A stretch of 64,000 nt of DNA from Cryptomeria japonica. Taxonomy: Eukaryota > Streptophyta > Pinopsida > Cupressales > Cupressaceae. Position numbers and translations under genes: made by a program. The notes beneath the pieces are model-generated. The model was given only the letters and a program-made list of their open reading frames with translations. It made no database searches and was not told where the DNA came from. Each line of letters opens with the position of its first letter. The first letter of the stretch is position 1. This document shows positions 1 through 11,610 of the stretch, piece after piece. The stretch covers positions 615,582,755 to 615,646,754 of the forward strand of contig NC_081409.1 of the NCBI RefSeq assembly GCF_030272615.1, read 5' to 3'.

Positions 1-750
1 TCCTTAGCTTAATTTCCTTAATCAACATTCTTTACAAAAGAGGGTAGCTTTGCTTTCCAAACCCTTGAAATTAATTTAGCATCCAACCTTACATTGTGTG
101 GGATTGGATCTTATGAGTTTCAACCCCTCTTTTGAATGTAAAGTCTCTCCCCTAAGTGAAAACCCATCGAATCCTAGCGAACCTCCCTTCTCTCTCCTCG
201 GAGTTAGAAGAGGGGAGACCAACTAGGGTTTGACCGTGATTTTCCGCTTTACACATACACTTGCACAGAGAACGTGTAATCATAGGGTCACTATCTATTT
301 TTAAATCATTAACAAATTACACTCTCATAGATAAATAAAACATAATATTTTGCCATCACTCACGAAATTTCAATCGTAACTCAAAATCATGCATCCAATG
401 CACACATATACTATAATGGTGTGTGAGATTCCTCTATTCCAGCGAAGTCCATGAGCTAAGACAACTCTACCTGAACCATGTTCTCATCTTCATTTTCGTT
501 CACCTGTCCCTGCATCCACTTGCACTCAATAGCTCATCAGCGATGACGATCCCAATTTATAGTAAAAATAACACTAGTCATTCAATTGCATTTACATAAG
601 TAAAGTAATGTAAATCATTTCATTGCATTTGAATTCTGATTGCATTATCATCATATAAAAATTTCATTTCCATTACAATTTTATCTTATAAATGAAAAGT
701 ATACATTATTTTCCTAATAACATAATTATTGAAAAATATGGTTCGTGACA
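1..750 (-). repeat. 3' LTR of Ty3/gypsy chromovirus (right edge; left edge not found)
   Basis: Read on the minus strand, a purine-rich tract (plus-strand 751-760, tccttcccca) is followed directly by TGTCACGAAC (741-750), the expected PPT/LTR junction. The LTR therefore ends at 750 on the plus strand and extends left, possibly beyond the window; I could not find its other end or a second copy. It lies 200 bases downstream of the chromodomain stop at 951, the right order for a 3' LTR. No gene is seen in this stretch. The right edge is fairly sure, the extent is not. Confidence 0.55.
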
Positions 751-950
751 TCCTTCCCCACTTGGAAGAGACATCGTCTCGATGTCTTATTATCTATCAA
801 TAAGCACATAGTAACTCAACATCATATAATATTAACCATACAACATAGTCTCAAATATAAACAATAACAATAGCATACATGCTATCCAAGTTCACAACGT
901 GTAAATCAAATCATTGTATCAAGGTATCTCATGTAATAAGCAAATACTTT

Positions 951-2408
951 CTAAGAAAGCAAATGATGAAAATGAAGGTCAATCATCTCAGCATCCTCCC
1001 ATGTAGCACTATCCTCAGAATATTGGTCCCACTGGACCTTATACTGAGTAAAATATCTGCTACGTAGCTTCATGCTACGTTGATCTAGGATTTGGATGGG
1101 CTCCACTAGCACCACCCCTGGATCTTGTACCTATAAAGATTGCCAATCAATAATATGAGATGCATCAAAATGATAAGGTTTCAACAAAGAAACATGCAAC
1201 AATTTATGGATTCGAGCTAAAGCAGGTGGTAAAGCTAATCTATAAGCAACTGGATTAATAACTTCCAGTACATCAAAGGGTCCCACATATCTTGGTGCCA
1301 ACTTTGATGATTTCCCAAATGAGATAGAGCTCTTATGAGGTTTGACTCTCAAAAAGACTTTATCTCCTGCAACAAATTGTTTGAAAGTCCTATTTTTGTC
1401 AACATAGCTCTTTTATCTATCAGTTGCCTCCTTCAACCTACTCTTGATCAACATCATTTTCTCATCCATTTACTTGAGTAAATCGGGACCAATGATGATC
1501 CTATCTTCCATTCTATCCCAACTAATGGGTGTGCGACACTTTCACCCATTGAGTGCCTCAAAAGGTGTCATCCCTAAAGATGCGTGAAAAGTGTTGTTGT
1601 ATGCAAATTCAACCAAAGTAAAATACTCCTCCCACTTGTACTGCTGATCCATGCAATACATTCGTAGAAGATCCTCCACAACCTGATTAACCCTTTCAGT
1701 TTGGCCATTAGTCTGAGGATGATATGCTGAACTAAAATTCAGTTTGGTTCCCAAAGCTACATTCAATATTGTCCAAAACCTAGATGTCATCCTGGTATCC
1801 CTATCTGAAATTATGGTTTTTGGTACACCATGCAATCAATTTATTTCTTGCAAAAATTTCTTTGTAAGAACAAATGATCCATCCTTGTTATTTCCAGGTA
1901 TGAAATGTGCAACTTTTGTCAATTTATCCACAACTACTAAGATGGTATCATGCTTGTTTTTGCTCATAGGTAATCCTTGGATAAAATCCATACTGATTAC
2001 TTGCCACTTATACTTCAGTATAACATGTTGAAACAAAAATCCCACCGAATGAACATGCTCAAATTTCACCCGCTGACATTCCAAACATTGTGCCACATAC
2101 TCTATCACCTCTTTCTTGAGTTTAGGCCAAAAATACAAAGATCTCAAATCAGCTACCATCTTTGTTACTCCAGGGTGTCCTGAATAAGGTGTATTGTGCA
2201 CCTCATGCAATATTAATTTCCTTAATTCTCCACCTTCAGGAATGTACATCCTTCCTTGGTACCTCAAAATACTATCAGGTTCCAACTCATATCCATCAAA
2301 TTGGTGATTTGAAGGATCTACTCCCAAGGCTTGCTTAACCCTTAGGTAATGCTCATCTTCAAAAAGATTCTGCAACACTTGTTGCTTCAAGTTTGACCTT
2401 GTAGTAAC
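951..2408 (-). pseudogene. Ty3/gypsy chromovirus pol C-terminus: integrase plus chromodomain
   Basis: One minus-strand frame runs from about 2390 to the stop at 951 without a frameshift. In order it encodes the H2C2 zinc-binding region (HEVHNTPYSGHPG...CLECQ), the integrase core (SMDFIQGLP, then IISDRDTRM, then NGQTERVNQ: the D, D and E positions), the GPF-type C-terminal module ([12 protein letters not shown]) and a chromodomain (PIQILDQRSMKLRSRY ... VQWDQYSEDSATWED). A chromodomain after integrase marks the chromovirus branch; its role is to direct insertion to particular chromatin. Five in-frame stops break it: TGA 1836, TGA 1542, TAA 1470, TAA 1413 and TAG 1131. RT and RNase H are missing because a copia element abuts at 2409 and the other half is not found on its right side. 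Confidence 0.9.
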
Positions 2409-3890
2409 TAATAACTCGGTGATGAATCGGATAGTACCAAATCGGTACTGAGGGGGGGGGGTGAATCAGTATAGATAAAAACACAAAACTAAACCGGTTT
2501 GTCAGTAGACACTATGCTTTGACAGACAAATAATAACATCGGTCTTAAACAGAGTACAACCAACAGAACCCAGAATAACTGAGACAAGCATAAACCAGTT
2601 GACACTAATCTTTTCATACATTCTAATACTTCATTTCCATTTCACCCTAATACATGAACAGGTAATCTATTATCAAAAGATATATTAGCAGCTAGATCAA
2701 CATGATTTACCTTCAGACACAAATCACTCAAACCATCACAAGAATATCACCACACATGACACCCAGATTTTTCACGTGGAAACCCAACTGGGAAAAACCA
2801 CAGTGGGGATGAATACCCACAAGCTATTTTTGAACTCTTTAGAAGTCCACTCTGTTAGGAGCCTTGTCTGGTTAAAGACTGGTACAATAGGTTATGTTAG
2901 GAACCGATCCTGTTAGGGATCGCCCAATTAAGGGATGGCTAGAATACCCGGTTAAGGGTTAAACCCTGTTAGAGGTTACCTTGTTAGAGGATTTCAAGAA
3001 CTCAATGGTTTTGAGTCACCCTATTAAAGGATTTACAACAAGTTGGTTAAAGCTACCCTGTTAAGGGTTTCCCAACTGTTGAGGTGGTTAGAGATCAACA
3101 GGTATTACAATGATCTGGTAACAACACTCAATGCTAATGTTGATCCGCTTTAGCTCCTCTTCACCTTCTGCACTTACACTCTGCAGGTATCACTTCTCTC
3201 CTCTGGTTTGGCAAGTATCACATATCTCTTCTCTTGGATACACACACACAACTTTTGCCAACAACCTCAGAAAGGAACACAACATCGACCTTATAGGAAA
3301 CAAATAGGTTGGTAGCATAAACCCTAAACCCTAAACCTGTTAGGTTAAGGAATTCAAATGGTTTAATCCTGACCGTTGAGCATATTTCATTAAATGCAAC
3401 AGTCTTGATCTAATCTCAAGACATTCTCCATCGTTCATTTTCCACCGATTTCATGGCGGCTGATAACCCATCACACGTTATCGTCGTTTACAGACTTCGC
3501 AAATTCTCGAGGTAGATAGGGACAATCTCCTTCATGCAAGATCCTTCACGCGCACAAAGCTAACGTGGCAACACGATCTATTCTTCGTTACAATGCTAAC
3601 TCATCACACAAAGTCATCGATTGAACCACACAGGCTTGAAGCACTTCAACCAGAAACCTTGATGTTGGGACTACCAACCGGTAGTCATACAAAGCTTCCA
3701 TGTGTCAGTTCCTATAACCACATGTCGGTTCACCTTAAGCAAACACACCACTTCACTTTGGCACAAATACCAGTTCACAGTGGTATACCGGTTCTTGGTA
3801 ACATACCGGTTCTCTCCTCTTCAGCATATTGACATCAATGACAACATACAATGTCATCATGTCTTCATACCAGTTCACATAATGCCAACA
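2409..3890 (-). repeat. Copia LTR, left copy (3' LTR in sense)
   Basis: The 1482 bp left LTR matches the right copy at 9213-10710 over its length. In sense it starts TGTTGGCATTATG and ends ..GAGTTATTA, with the terminal CA mutated here to TA; the right copy keeps ..TTATCA. It carries a telomere-like run aaaccctaaaccctaaacc near 3320-3338 and degenerate units of the type cctgttagagg/ccctattaaagg at about 2830-3080. The short plus-strand frames at 3593-4119 are shadows. Confidence 0.88.
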
Positions 3891-3903
3891 ATCTCCCCCT
3901 TTG
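3891..3903 (-). other. Polypurine tract of the copia element
   Basis: The plus strand reads atctccccctttg; in sense this is a purine run directly upstream of TGTTGGCATT, the LTR start. The second copy has the same tract at 10711-10721. It is the primer site for plus-strand DNA synthesis. Confidence 0.75.
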
Positions 3904-3949
3904 GCATTGATATCAATATACAAATATATCTCTCCGCTTCACATCTTCT

Positions 3950-6156
3950 CCCCCAATTTCTCCAGATATCATCTTCGCTTCTCTTCTTCTCCCCCTTTGA
4001 CAACAATACCAAAGTGGAGGCACAAGCTTCCCTATTCCATTATGTTGCTCCCCCTAAGGAGTAGCACCCTTCAACACATTAATCTTGAAGAAAAATTTGA
4101 CTATGCAATACTTGACTGATGTGGAGCATATACTTTTAGCTTACCTCTTGAAGGGGCAGCACCCCTAATTCACCTCTTAAGTACATAAATGTAGCTTTTG
4201 GGAGAGGCTTGGTGAATATGTCTGCTAACTGCTCCTTACTGGAAACATGTTCTAGTGCAATCTCTTTTTCTGAACCTTTTCCCTTAAGAAATGATACTTA
4301 AGCTCAAAGTGCTTGGTTCTAGAATGTAAAACCAGATTCTTGGAGATGTTAATTGCACTAATATTGTCACAAAATATAATACCGGTTCAGATACAGGAAC
4401 TTTGAAGCCATTTAATATATGCTTCATCCAAATTGTTTGAGTGCAGTTCATGAAAGTTGCAACATACTTTGTTTCCGCTGTAGAATGAGAGATACAACTT
4501 TGCTTCTTACTCATCCATGAGACCAGTCTACCACCGAGAAATAATGCACCACCGGTTGTGCTCTTCCGGTCATCTACATTACCTGCCCAATCAGCATCTG
4601 TGAATACTTTCAAGTTGAAATCCTTGCTATATGGATACCACAATCCATAATCAATAGTTCCCTTCAGATACCTAAGAATCCACTTGACTGCAACCAAGTG
4701 GGATTCTCTTGGGCTTTTCTGGAACCTTGCAGTAATGCCAACTGCATGTGCAATATCTGGTCTGCTATGCACTGCATAATGCAACTTACCAATCATTGAT
4801 CGGTATTCCTTCTCATCAACCAATGCTAAGTCATCCTCTTTAGATAATTTACAACCGGTCACCATCAGTGTACCAACCGGTTTTCTATCTTCCATGCCAA
4901 AGGTCTTTAACACCTCTTTGACATACTTGGACTGAGTGATAAAGATTCCATCTTTCATCTGCTGGATCTGTAGTCCAATGAAGAACTTAATCTCCCCTAT
5001 GAGTGACATCTCAAACTCTTTCTTCATCTCATCTGCAAACTCATGAATCATCTTGTCATCTCCACCAAAGATAATGTCATCAACAAATACCTCACAGATC
5101 AGGATCTGATCTCCCTCAGACTTCAAGTAGATATTACTATCTTTGCTTGTTGTCTCAAATCCAATCTTCACAAGATGGGAGTGCAGGCGTTCATACCATG
5201 CTCTAGGTACCTGCTTTAGACCATATAAGGCTTTATGTAGCCTACACACCATGCCACTGTCTTCAGATAGGGCAAACCCATCTGGTTGCTCTAAATACAC
5301 TTCCTCTTCAAGTACACCATTTAGGAATGTTGATTTTACATCCATTTGATATACTTTGAATCCTTTAAAAGTTGCATATGCAAGAAGCATACGAACTCCT
5401 TCCAATCTGGCTATAGAAGCAAATGTTTCTCCATAGTCTTCTCCTTCTTCTTGGGCATATCCTTTGCACACCAATTTGGCTTTGTTTCTAATCACTGTGC
5501 CATCCTCATTCAACTTATTTCTGAAAACCCATTTGGTACCAATGACATTTTTATGCTCCGGTCTAGGTACCAAAGACCATGTACTATTTTTCTCTATCTA
5601 GTCAAGTTCCTCTTCCATTGCCTTGATCCAGTCTTCATCTTTATGTGCCTCTTTGAATGATTTAGGCTCAAATTCAAAGATCATATATGAGTTTTCTCTG
5701 ACCTTTCTTCTTGTAAGAATTCATGCATCCTTATCTCCTATGATCTACTTAGGATCATGATTCAGCTTGACATACCGAGGAATGGTCTTAATAGATTCCT
5801 CTTGCTTTTCTTCTTCATCCTCATCTCCATCAGTATCAGCATCTACATCTACTAGTGTAGGAACACTGTTACTAGTACATGGTTGACTAGCAATCGGTTC
5901 CCATAAGGTTACAACCTATTCATTTACCACTTGCTCACTGTCGGTTTCCTCAGTTTTCTCAGAGGTTTCATCAACTCTTACATTGATGCTTTCCATAATT
6001 CTCTGAGTCCTATTATTGAAACACTTGAGAGCTTTGCTCTTGGTGGAATACCCTAGGAATATTCCCTCATCACATTTCACATCAAATTTACTCTAGTGTT
6101 CGCTCCTCTTGATGTAACATTTGCTACCAAACACTCTAAAGTAGCTAACCACAGGT
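3950..6156 (-). pseudogene. Copia pol: integrase tail, reverse transcriptase, RNase H
   Basis: The frame continues after the 906 bp insertion (VSYFRVFGSKCYIKR) through an acidic linker into RT. RT motifs are KWVFRNKLNEDG, KARLV-like KAKLVCKGYAQEEG, QMDVKSTFLNG, and the catalytic FVDDIIFG (the YVDD box). RNase H follows with VFTDADWAGNVDDRKSTTG. In-frame stops lie at TAG 6093, TAG 5916, TGA 5721 and TAG 5598. A one-base deletion at about 4380 shifts the last RNase H segment; the partial second copy (11048-11248) keeps the proper frame there. The clean RT block is 4284-5573 (429 codons). It would copy element RNA into DNA in cytoplasmic particles, but it cannot do so in this broken form. Confidence 0.92.
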
Positions 6157-6161
6157 GTCTT

Positions 6162-7067
6162 TGATCTGAATTATTTTGTCAATTCAGAGGACAATACCCA
6201 AAGCAGAATTTGTGGTATTGTAAACACATAACAAATCATATAAAATTTCATTTCATTGAAAATTTGTAAGAACCATACAATTTTTGGCAAACTCTGTGAA
6301 AGAGAGTTGTGTGCCCTTGAATTTATCCCATTTGGGCAAACTCTATAAAAGAGAGTTGTATGCCTAGAATGTATCCAATTTGGGCAAACTCTGTAAAAGA
6401 GAGTTGTATGCCTGAGCCTGTACAATTTAGGCAATCTTGCGAAGGAGCGTATGCCTATAACTTTGTAACTCCATAACTCTCCAACTCCTTCCTGGTCAGC
6501 TTGAGGTGTAGCAGCTACTGGTTCCTTGGTAAGATTGCCTAAATTGTACAGGCTCAGGCATACAACTCTCTTTTACAGAGTTTGCCCAAATTGGATACAT
6601 TCCAGGCATACAACTCTCTTTTACAGAGTTTGCCCAAATGGGATAAATTCAAGGGCACACAACTCTCTTTCACAGAGTTTGCCAAAAATTGTATGGTTCT
6701 TACAAATTTTCAATGAAATGAAATTTTATATGATTTGTTATGTGTTTACAATACCACAAATTCTGCTTTGGGTATTGTCCTCTGAATTGACAAAATAATT
6801 CAGATCAGTGGTATCATAGCCATTTTCGATCGCTGCAGGTGCATCTACAGTCAATGAGCCGCTGTCCATATTACGCCAAACTCTTCCTTGTCTTTGTCTT
6901 CAGCAGAAGGAAACGAGGAGGCTACTGCAGCATCTACCAAGGAACCAGTAGCTGCTACGCCTCAAGCTGACCAGGCTCCTGCTGCTACAGCAAATCTGGA
7001 AGAAGCGATTATTCTCTCGAGAGTCTCATTAGCACTTTCAAGTTACATGACAAAATAATTCAGATCA
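6162..7067. mobile_element. 906 bp palindrome-like LTR-element insertion inside copia pol
   Basis: The plus-strand 5 bp gtctt at 6157-6161 is repeated at 7068-7072, and the copia reading frame resumes cleanly on each side, so this is a true insertion. The insert starts TGATCTGAATTATTTTGTCA and ends with the reverse complement of those same 20 bases. The left arm (6162 to about 6455) is an inverted copy of a right arm (about 6537-6807). A second inverted pair, 6491-6534 versus 6936-6977, is identical except for one base over 40. Immediately after the right arm comes a PBS-like tggtatcatagc (6809-6820) and a short coding-like stretch. The arm is therefore an LTR whose U5-type end forms both termini. 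Confidence 0.85.
6809..6820 (+). other. Initiator Met-tRNA-type primer binding site in the 906 bp insertion
   Basis: tggtatcatagc differs by one base from the plant consensus TGGTATCAGAGC and lies one base after the LTR end cagatca (6801-6807). This orients the right half of the palindromic insert as plus-strand LTR-PBS-internal. Confidence 0.65.
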
Positions 7068-7072
7068 GTCTT

Positions 7073-9141
7073 ACTGGTCCAATACTCATAAGGAGTTTTA
7101 TCCTTACCTTTCTTGATGAGTACCCGGTTCATTGTGTAGACTACAGTGCTCACCGCTTCTCTCCAAAAGGTGTGAGCTACCTTTCCTTGAATCAACATAG
7201 TTCTAGCCGATTCAACCACAGTTTGGTTATTTCTCTCTACTAGGCCATTCTACTGTGGAGTTCGGGGGGCAGACAGTTGCCTCTTGATGCCATGTTCTTC
7301 ACAGTACTTGTTGAATTCATCAGAAGTGAATTCCCCTCCTTGATCAGTTCTTAGGCACTTGATCCTTTTACCACTTTCCTTCTCCACTAATGCTCTGAAA
7401 GATTTGAACTTTACAAAAGCTTCAGACTTGTCTTTCAAGAATGTGACCCACATCATTCTTGAGCAGTCATCAGTGAGAATCACGAAGTACCTATCACCCT
7501 GCACACTTCTAGTTTTCATAGGACCACACAAATCAGTATGCACAAGATCAAGCAAATTGTCAGCAGTGAAAGGTTTACCTTTAAAGGTCGAGGAAGACAT
7601 TTCCCCAATTGACACTCTCTGCACAAGGTATTATCCAATTTTCTTAGCATCGACAACCCTCTAACTGCCTTGATCTTACTGGCCTTCACAATATTATCAA
7701 AGTTTACATGGCAAAGTCTCCTATTCCATATCCAGCTATCATCAAATTTAGCCATAAGACATGTACTTATATTTGCATTCAGCTGAAATAGGTTACCTTT
7801 GGTCTGCATGTCGGTGGCCACCAATTCACCATTCTTTCCTTTGATTCTACATACTCCATTCTTGAATTCCAGAGTGAGACCACTATCATTCAATTGGGCA
7901 ACACTCAGAAGGTTGTGCCTGAGACCATCAACCCAATACACATTGTCAGCACTACTCTTTCCATTCAGAGAGATGGACCCTCTGCCTTTGACCATACATG
8001 GTGCATCATTACCAAAGCGAACCACACCACCATCATATTCTTCCAAGGATAGAAACTTTCTCCAGTCACCAGTCATGTGGTGAGAACAGCCACTGTCAAT
8101 AATCCACTCATAGGAATTATCAAACCGGGAGACAAGAACCTTCTTGTCTGACACATCTTCCTTGACAGCAACAAACACAATATCTTCATTTTCTTCATCT
8201 TCTGATTCCTCATCTATGACACCTTCATCAACTGCCACAAAACAATTTCTTCGATTTCCTCCTTTGAATTTCTTGAACCTTTCTGGTTTGTCCTTGTTGT
8301 CACCATTAGGACAATTTATAGCTATATGTCCTATCTAGTTGCAAGAAAAGCATTTCAAAGGGAGCTTACCTCTGTATTTGCCTGTTCCTTTAGGGAGTTT
8401 CCTGGCAAGAAGAGCTTCAAATGCCATCAAAATCTCCTCATCATCTATTTCTCTACTCTGTCTTGGTTCACCACTGGTGCTAGCTTCTTTTCCTTTTCTG
8501 GATGGTACAACAGAAGCTTTAAAAGTTGATTCAGTCTTTTGAACACTGCCATCAAAACTATTTAGCTCATAGGCTGTCAACTTTGCAATGATGGAGTCTA
8601 GGGATACCTTAGTCTTGTCTATTGATCTCAACTCCTGAATAGCAGCAACCCTTATTGCATAGACCGGTAATAAGGATCACAGGACTTTGCTTATCATAGT
8701 GGAATCTTCCATTTTGCCACTTGCACTCTTGATATCTCCAACAACAGTTTTGATTCTTATTCCATACTGTTGAATGGTCTCACCTTCAACCATCCGCATG
8801 TCTTCAAACTTCCCTCTAAGGCTTTCTTCCTTAGCTTGTTTTACATGCTCATCACCACCATAGATATTTTCAAGAGTATCCCATACCTCTTTGGGATTTA
8901 CCTTATCTTGGACATCAATGAACTCAATGTCAGATAAACTACTAATTAGGGCTTCCATGACTTGCCCATTCTCTTGCATCTCTTTCTTTTGATCATCAGT
9001 GAGAGTACCGGTAGGGGAAACATAGGCATTCTCAACATAGCTCCAGTGTTGAGCACCCATGCTTCTGATGTATATCTTCATTTTGTCTTTCCATATACTG
9101 AAATTTTCTTTGTTGAACTTTGGACTTTCCCTCTTCATCAT
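7073..9141 (-). pseudogene. Copia gag, protease and integrase core
   Basis: The frame opens with ATG at 9141 (MMKRESPKFNKENFSIWKDK), a UBN2/gag region with the typical KEVWDTLENIYGG stretch, then a CCHC knuckle starting KCFSCN near 8340. The aspartic protease carries WIIDSGCSHHMTG. Next come the GAG-pre-integrase histidine/cysteine region (LCHVNFDNI ... CRECQLGK) and the integrase core (HTDLCGPM, TDDCSRMMW, LRTDQGGEF, NGLVERNNQ). Stops are TGA 8677, TAG 8335 and TAG 7250. A one-base deletion at about 7605 shifts frame between CQLGK and MSSSTF. The gene order gag-protease-integrase-RT-RNase H defines Ty1/copia. Confidence 0.92.
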
Positions 9142-9198
9142 TAGACTAGGATCTTTACCTCAAGCAGTTAAGCTTATAACACAGAGGACCTGGAGGAC

Positions 9199-9210
9199 GC
9201 TCTGATACCA
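9199..9210 (-). other. Primer binding site, initiator Met-tRNA
   Basis: The plus strand reads gctctgatacca, the exact complement of TGGTATCAGAGC. It is separated by two bases from the LTR end at 9213, and it fixes the minus-strand orientation of the copia element. Confidence 0.92.
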
Positions 9211-9212
9211 AT

Positions 9213-10710
9213 TGATAACTCAGTGATGAATCAGATAGTACCAAATCGGTATTGAGAGTGGGGGTGAATCAATACAGACAAAAACACAATCCTAAACCAG
9301 TTTGTCAACAAACACTGTGCTTTGACAGACAAACAGTAACACCGGTCTTAAACAGAGTACAACCGACAGAACCCAGAATAACTGAGACAAGCATAAACTG
9401 GTTAACACTAATCTTTTCATACATTCTAATACTTCATTTCCATTTCACCCTGGTGCATGAACAGGTAATCTATCATCAAAAGATATATAAGCAGCTAGAT
9501 CAACATTATTTACCTTCAGACACAAATCACTCAAACCATCACAAGAATATCACCACACATGACACACAAATTTTTCACGTGGAAACCCAACTAGGAAAAA
9601 CCACAGTGGGGATGAATACCCACAAGCTGTTTTTGAACTCTTTAGAAGTCCGCTCTGTTAGGAGCCTTGTCTGGTTATAGACTGATACAATAGGTTCTGT
9701 TAGGAACTAATCCTGTTAGGGATCGCCCAGTTAAGGGATGGCTAGAATACCTGATTAAGGGTTAAACCCTGTTAGAGGTTACCTTGTTAGAGGATTTCAA
9801 GAACTCAATGGTTTTGAGTCACCCTATTAAAGGATTTGCAGGAAGCCATTTAAAGCTACCCTATTAAGGGATTTCCCAACTGTTGAGGTGGTTAGAGATC
9901 AACAGGTATTACAATGATATGGTAACAACACTCAATGCCAATGCAGATCCACTTTAGCTCCTCTTCACCTTCTGCACTTACACTTTGCAGGTATCACTTC
10001 TCTCCTCTGGTTTGGAAAGTATCACGTATCTCTTCTCTTGGATACACACACACAACTTTTGCCAACAACCTCAGAAAGGAACACAACATCGACCTTATAA
10101 GAAACAGATAGGTCGGTAGCATAAACCCTAAACCCTAAACCTATTAAGTTAAGGAGTTCAAATGGTTCAATCATGACCGTTGAGCATATTTCATTAAATG
10201 CAGCAGTCTTGATCCAATCTCAAGACATTCTCCATCATTCATTTTCCACCGATTTCATGGCGGCTGATAACCCATCACACGTTATCACCGTTTACAGCCT
10301 TCGCACATTCCCGAGGTAGATAGGGACCATCTCCTTCATGCAAGATCCTTCACGCACACAAAGATGACGTGGCAACATGATCTATTCTTCATTACAATGC
10401 TAACTCATCACACAAAGTCACCGGTTGAGCCACACAGGCTTGAAGCACTTCAACTGGAAACCCTGATGTTGAGACTACCAACTGGTAGTCATACAAAGCT
10501 TCCATGTGTTGGTTCCTATAACCACATGCCGGTTCACCTTAAGCAAACACACGGCTTCACTTTGGCACAAATACCGGTTCACAGTGTTATACCGGTTCTT
10601 GGTAACATACTGATTCTCACATATACTGGTTCTCTCCTCTTCAGCATATTGACATCAATGACAACATACAATGTCATCATGTCTTTATACCAGTTCACAT
10701 AATGCCAACA
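9213..10710 (-). repeat. Copia LTR, right copy (5' LTR of the complete unit)
   Basis: This is a 1498 bp copy of the LTR at 2409-3890, beginning TGATAACTCAG next to the PBS and ending aatgccaaca. It keeps the canonical TG..CA ends and the telomere-like aaaccctaaaccctaaacc (about 10122-10140). Scattered differences from the left copy suggest it is older than the Tat element. Confidence 0.88.
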
Positions 10711-11262
10711 ATCTCCCCTTTGGCATTGATGGCAATATACAAAGATATCTCTCCGCTTCACATCTTCTCCCCCAATTTTTGTAGATATCTTCTCCGCTTC
10801 TCTTCTTCTCCCCCTTTGACAACAATGCCAAAGTGGAGGCACAAGCCTCCCTGTTCCATTATGCTGCTCCCCCTAAGGAGTAGCACCCTTCAACACATCA
10901 ATCCTGAAGAAAAATTTGACTATGCAATACTTGACTGATGTGGAGCATATACTTTTAGTTTACCTCTTGAAGGGGCAACACCCCTAATTCACCTCTTAAG
11001 TACATAAATGTAGCCTTTGGGAGAGACTTGGTGAATATGTCTGCTAACTACTCCTTACTGGAAACATGTTCTAGTGCAATCTCTTTGTTCTGAACCTTTT
11101 CCCTCAAGAAATGATACTTAAGCTCAAAGTGCTTGGTTCTAGAATGTAAAACCGGATTCTTGGAGATGTTAATTGCACTAGTATTGTCACAAAATATACT
11201 TACCGTTTTAGATACAGGAAATTTGAAGCCATTTAATACATGCTTCATCCAAATTGTCTGAA
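10711..11262 (-). pseudogene. Partial second copia internal copy: RNase H end and 3' UTR
   Basis: The stretch duplicates 3891 to about 4440. The RNase H C-terminus is readable without frameshift at 11048-11248 (FCDNTSAINISKNP, HSRTKHFELKYHFLREKV). The frame then meets TAG at 11048-11050. At the same place the left copy has CAG (4229-4231), followed in both by LADIF. The similarity stops abruptly after ccaaattgtctga. Confidence 0.85.
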
Positions 11263-11610
11263 CAGGTCATACAATAACTTGGCATTAAACCATTAAATAA
11301 AGCCTCTCTCAATGAAAAATATAATAGTGAAAGTGGTATATTTACATGAAACACGTACCAGATTGTTGTAATCACCATAGGCAATTTAAATGGTATGTGA
11401 TAAAGGATTCCTTAGTCATAAGTCATCACATGCTCATATAATGATTGTTTGCTTTAAGCTATGGAAACAATACAAAATAATATATAAGTTCAAAATTATT
11501 CAAGAATCTTCCTCTCTAATTTTAGATTTACAAAATTGTATTCATATTCTATTAAATTACTTATAAAAGTCATAATAATGACTAATTTAAGTAATGATGC
11601 CATTATTAAG
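11263..11610. other. AT-rich spacer, no gene seen
   Basis: No coding frame or repeat was recognised. The last five bases (11606-11610, ttaag) are the left target-site copy of the Tat element. Confidence 0.6.

Larger units (their letters stand above)
2409..11262 (-). mobile_element. Ty1/copia retrotransposon, truncated tandem dimer
   Basis: In sense (minus) order the unit is: partial internal 3' end (11262 to 10711), LTR (10710 to 9213), complete internal region (9212 to 3891), LTR (3890 to 2409). The piece right of the second LTR repeats 3891 to about 4440 nearly base for base, so two copies share one LTR, as unequal LTR-LTR recombination would give. The PBS for initiator Met-tRNA (9199-9210) and the PPT (3891-3903) are in place. 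A possible left target-site copy is gtaac (2404-2408). No matching right copy exists because the right side is truncated at about 11262. Confidence 0.9.
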
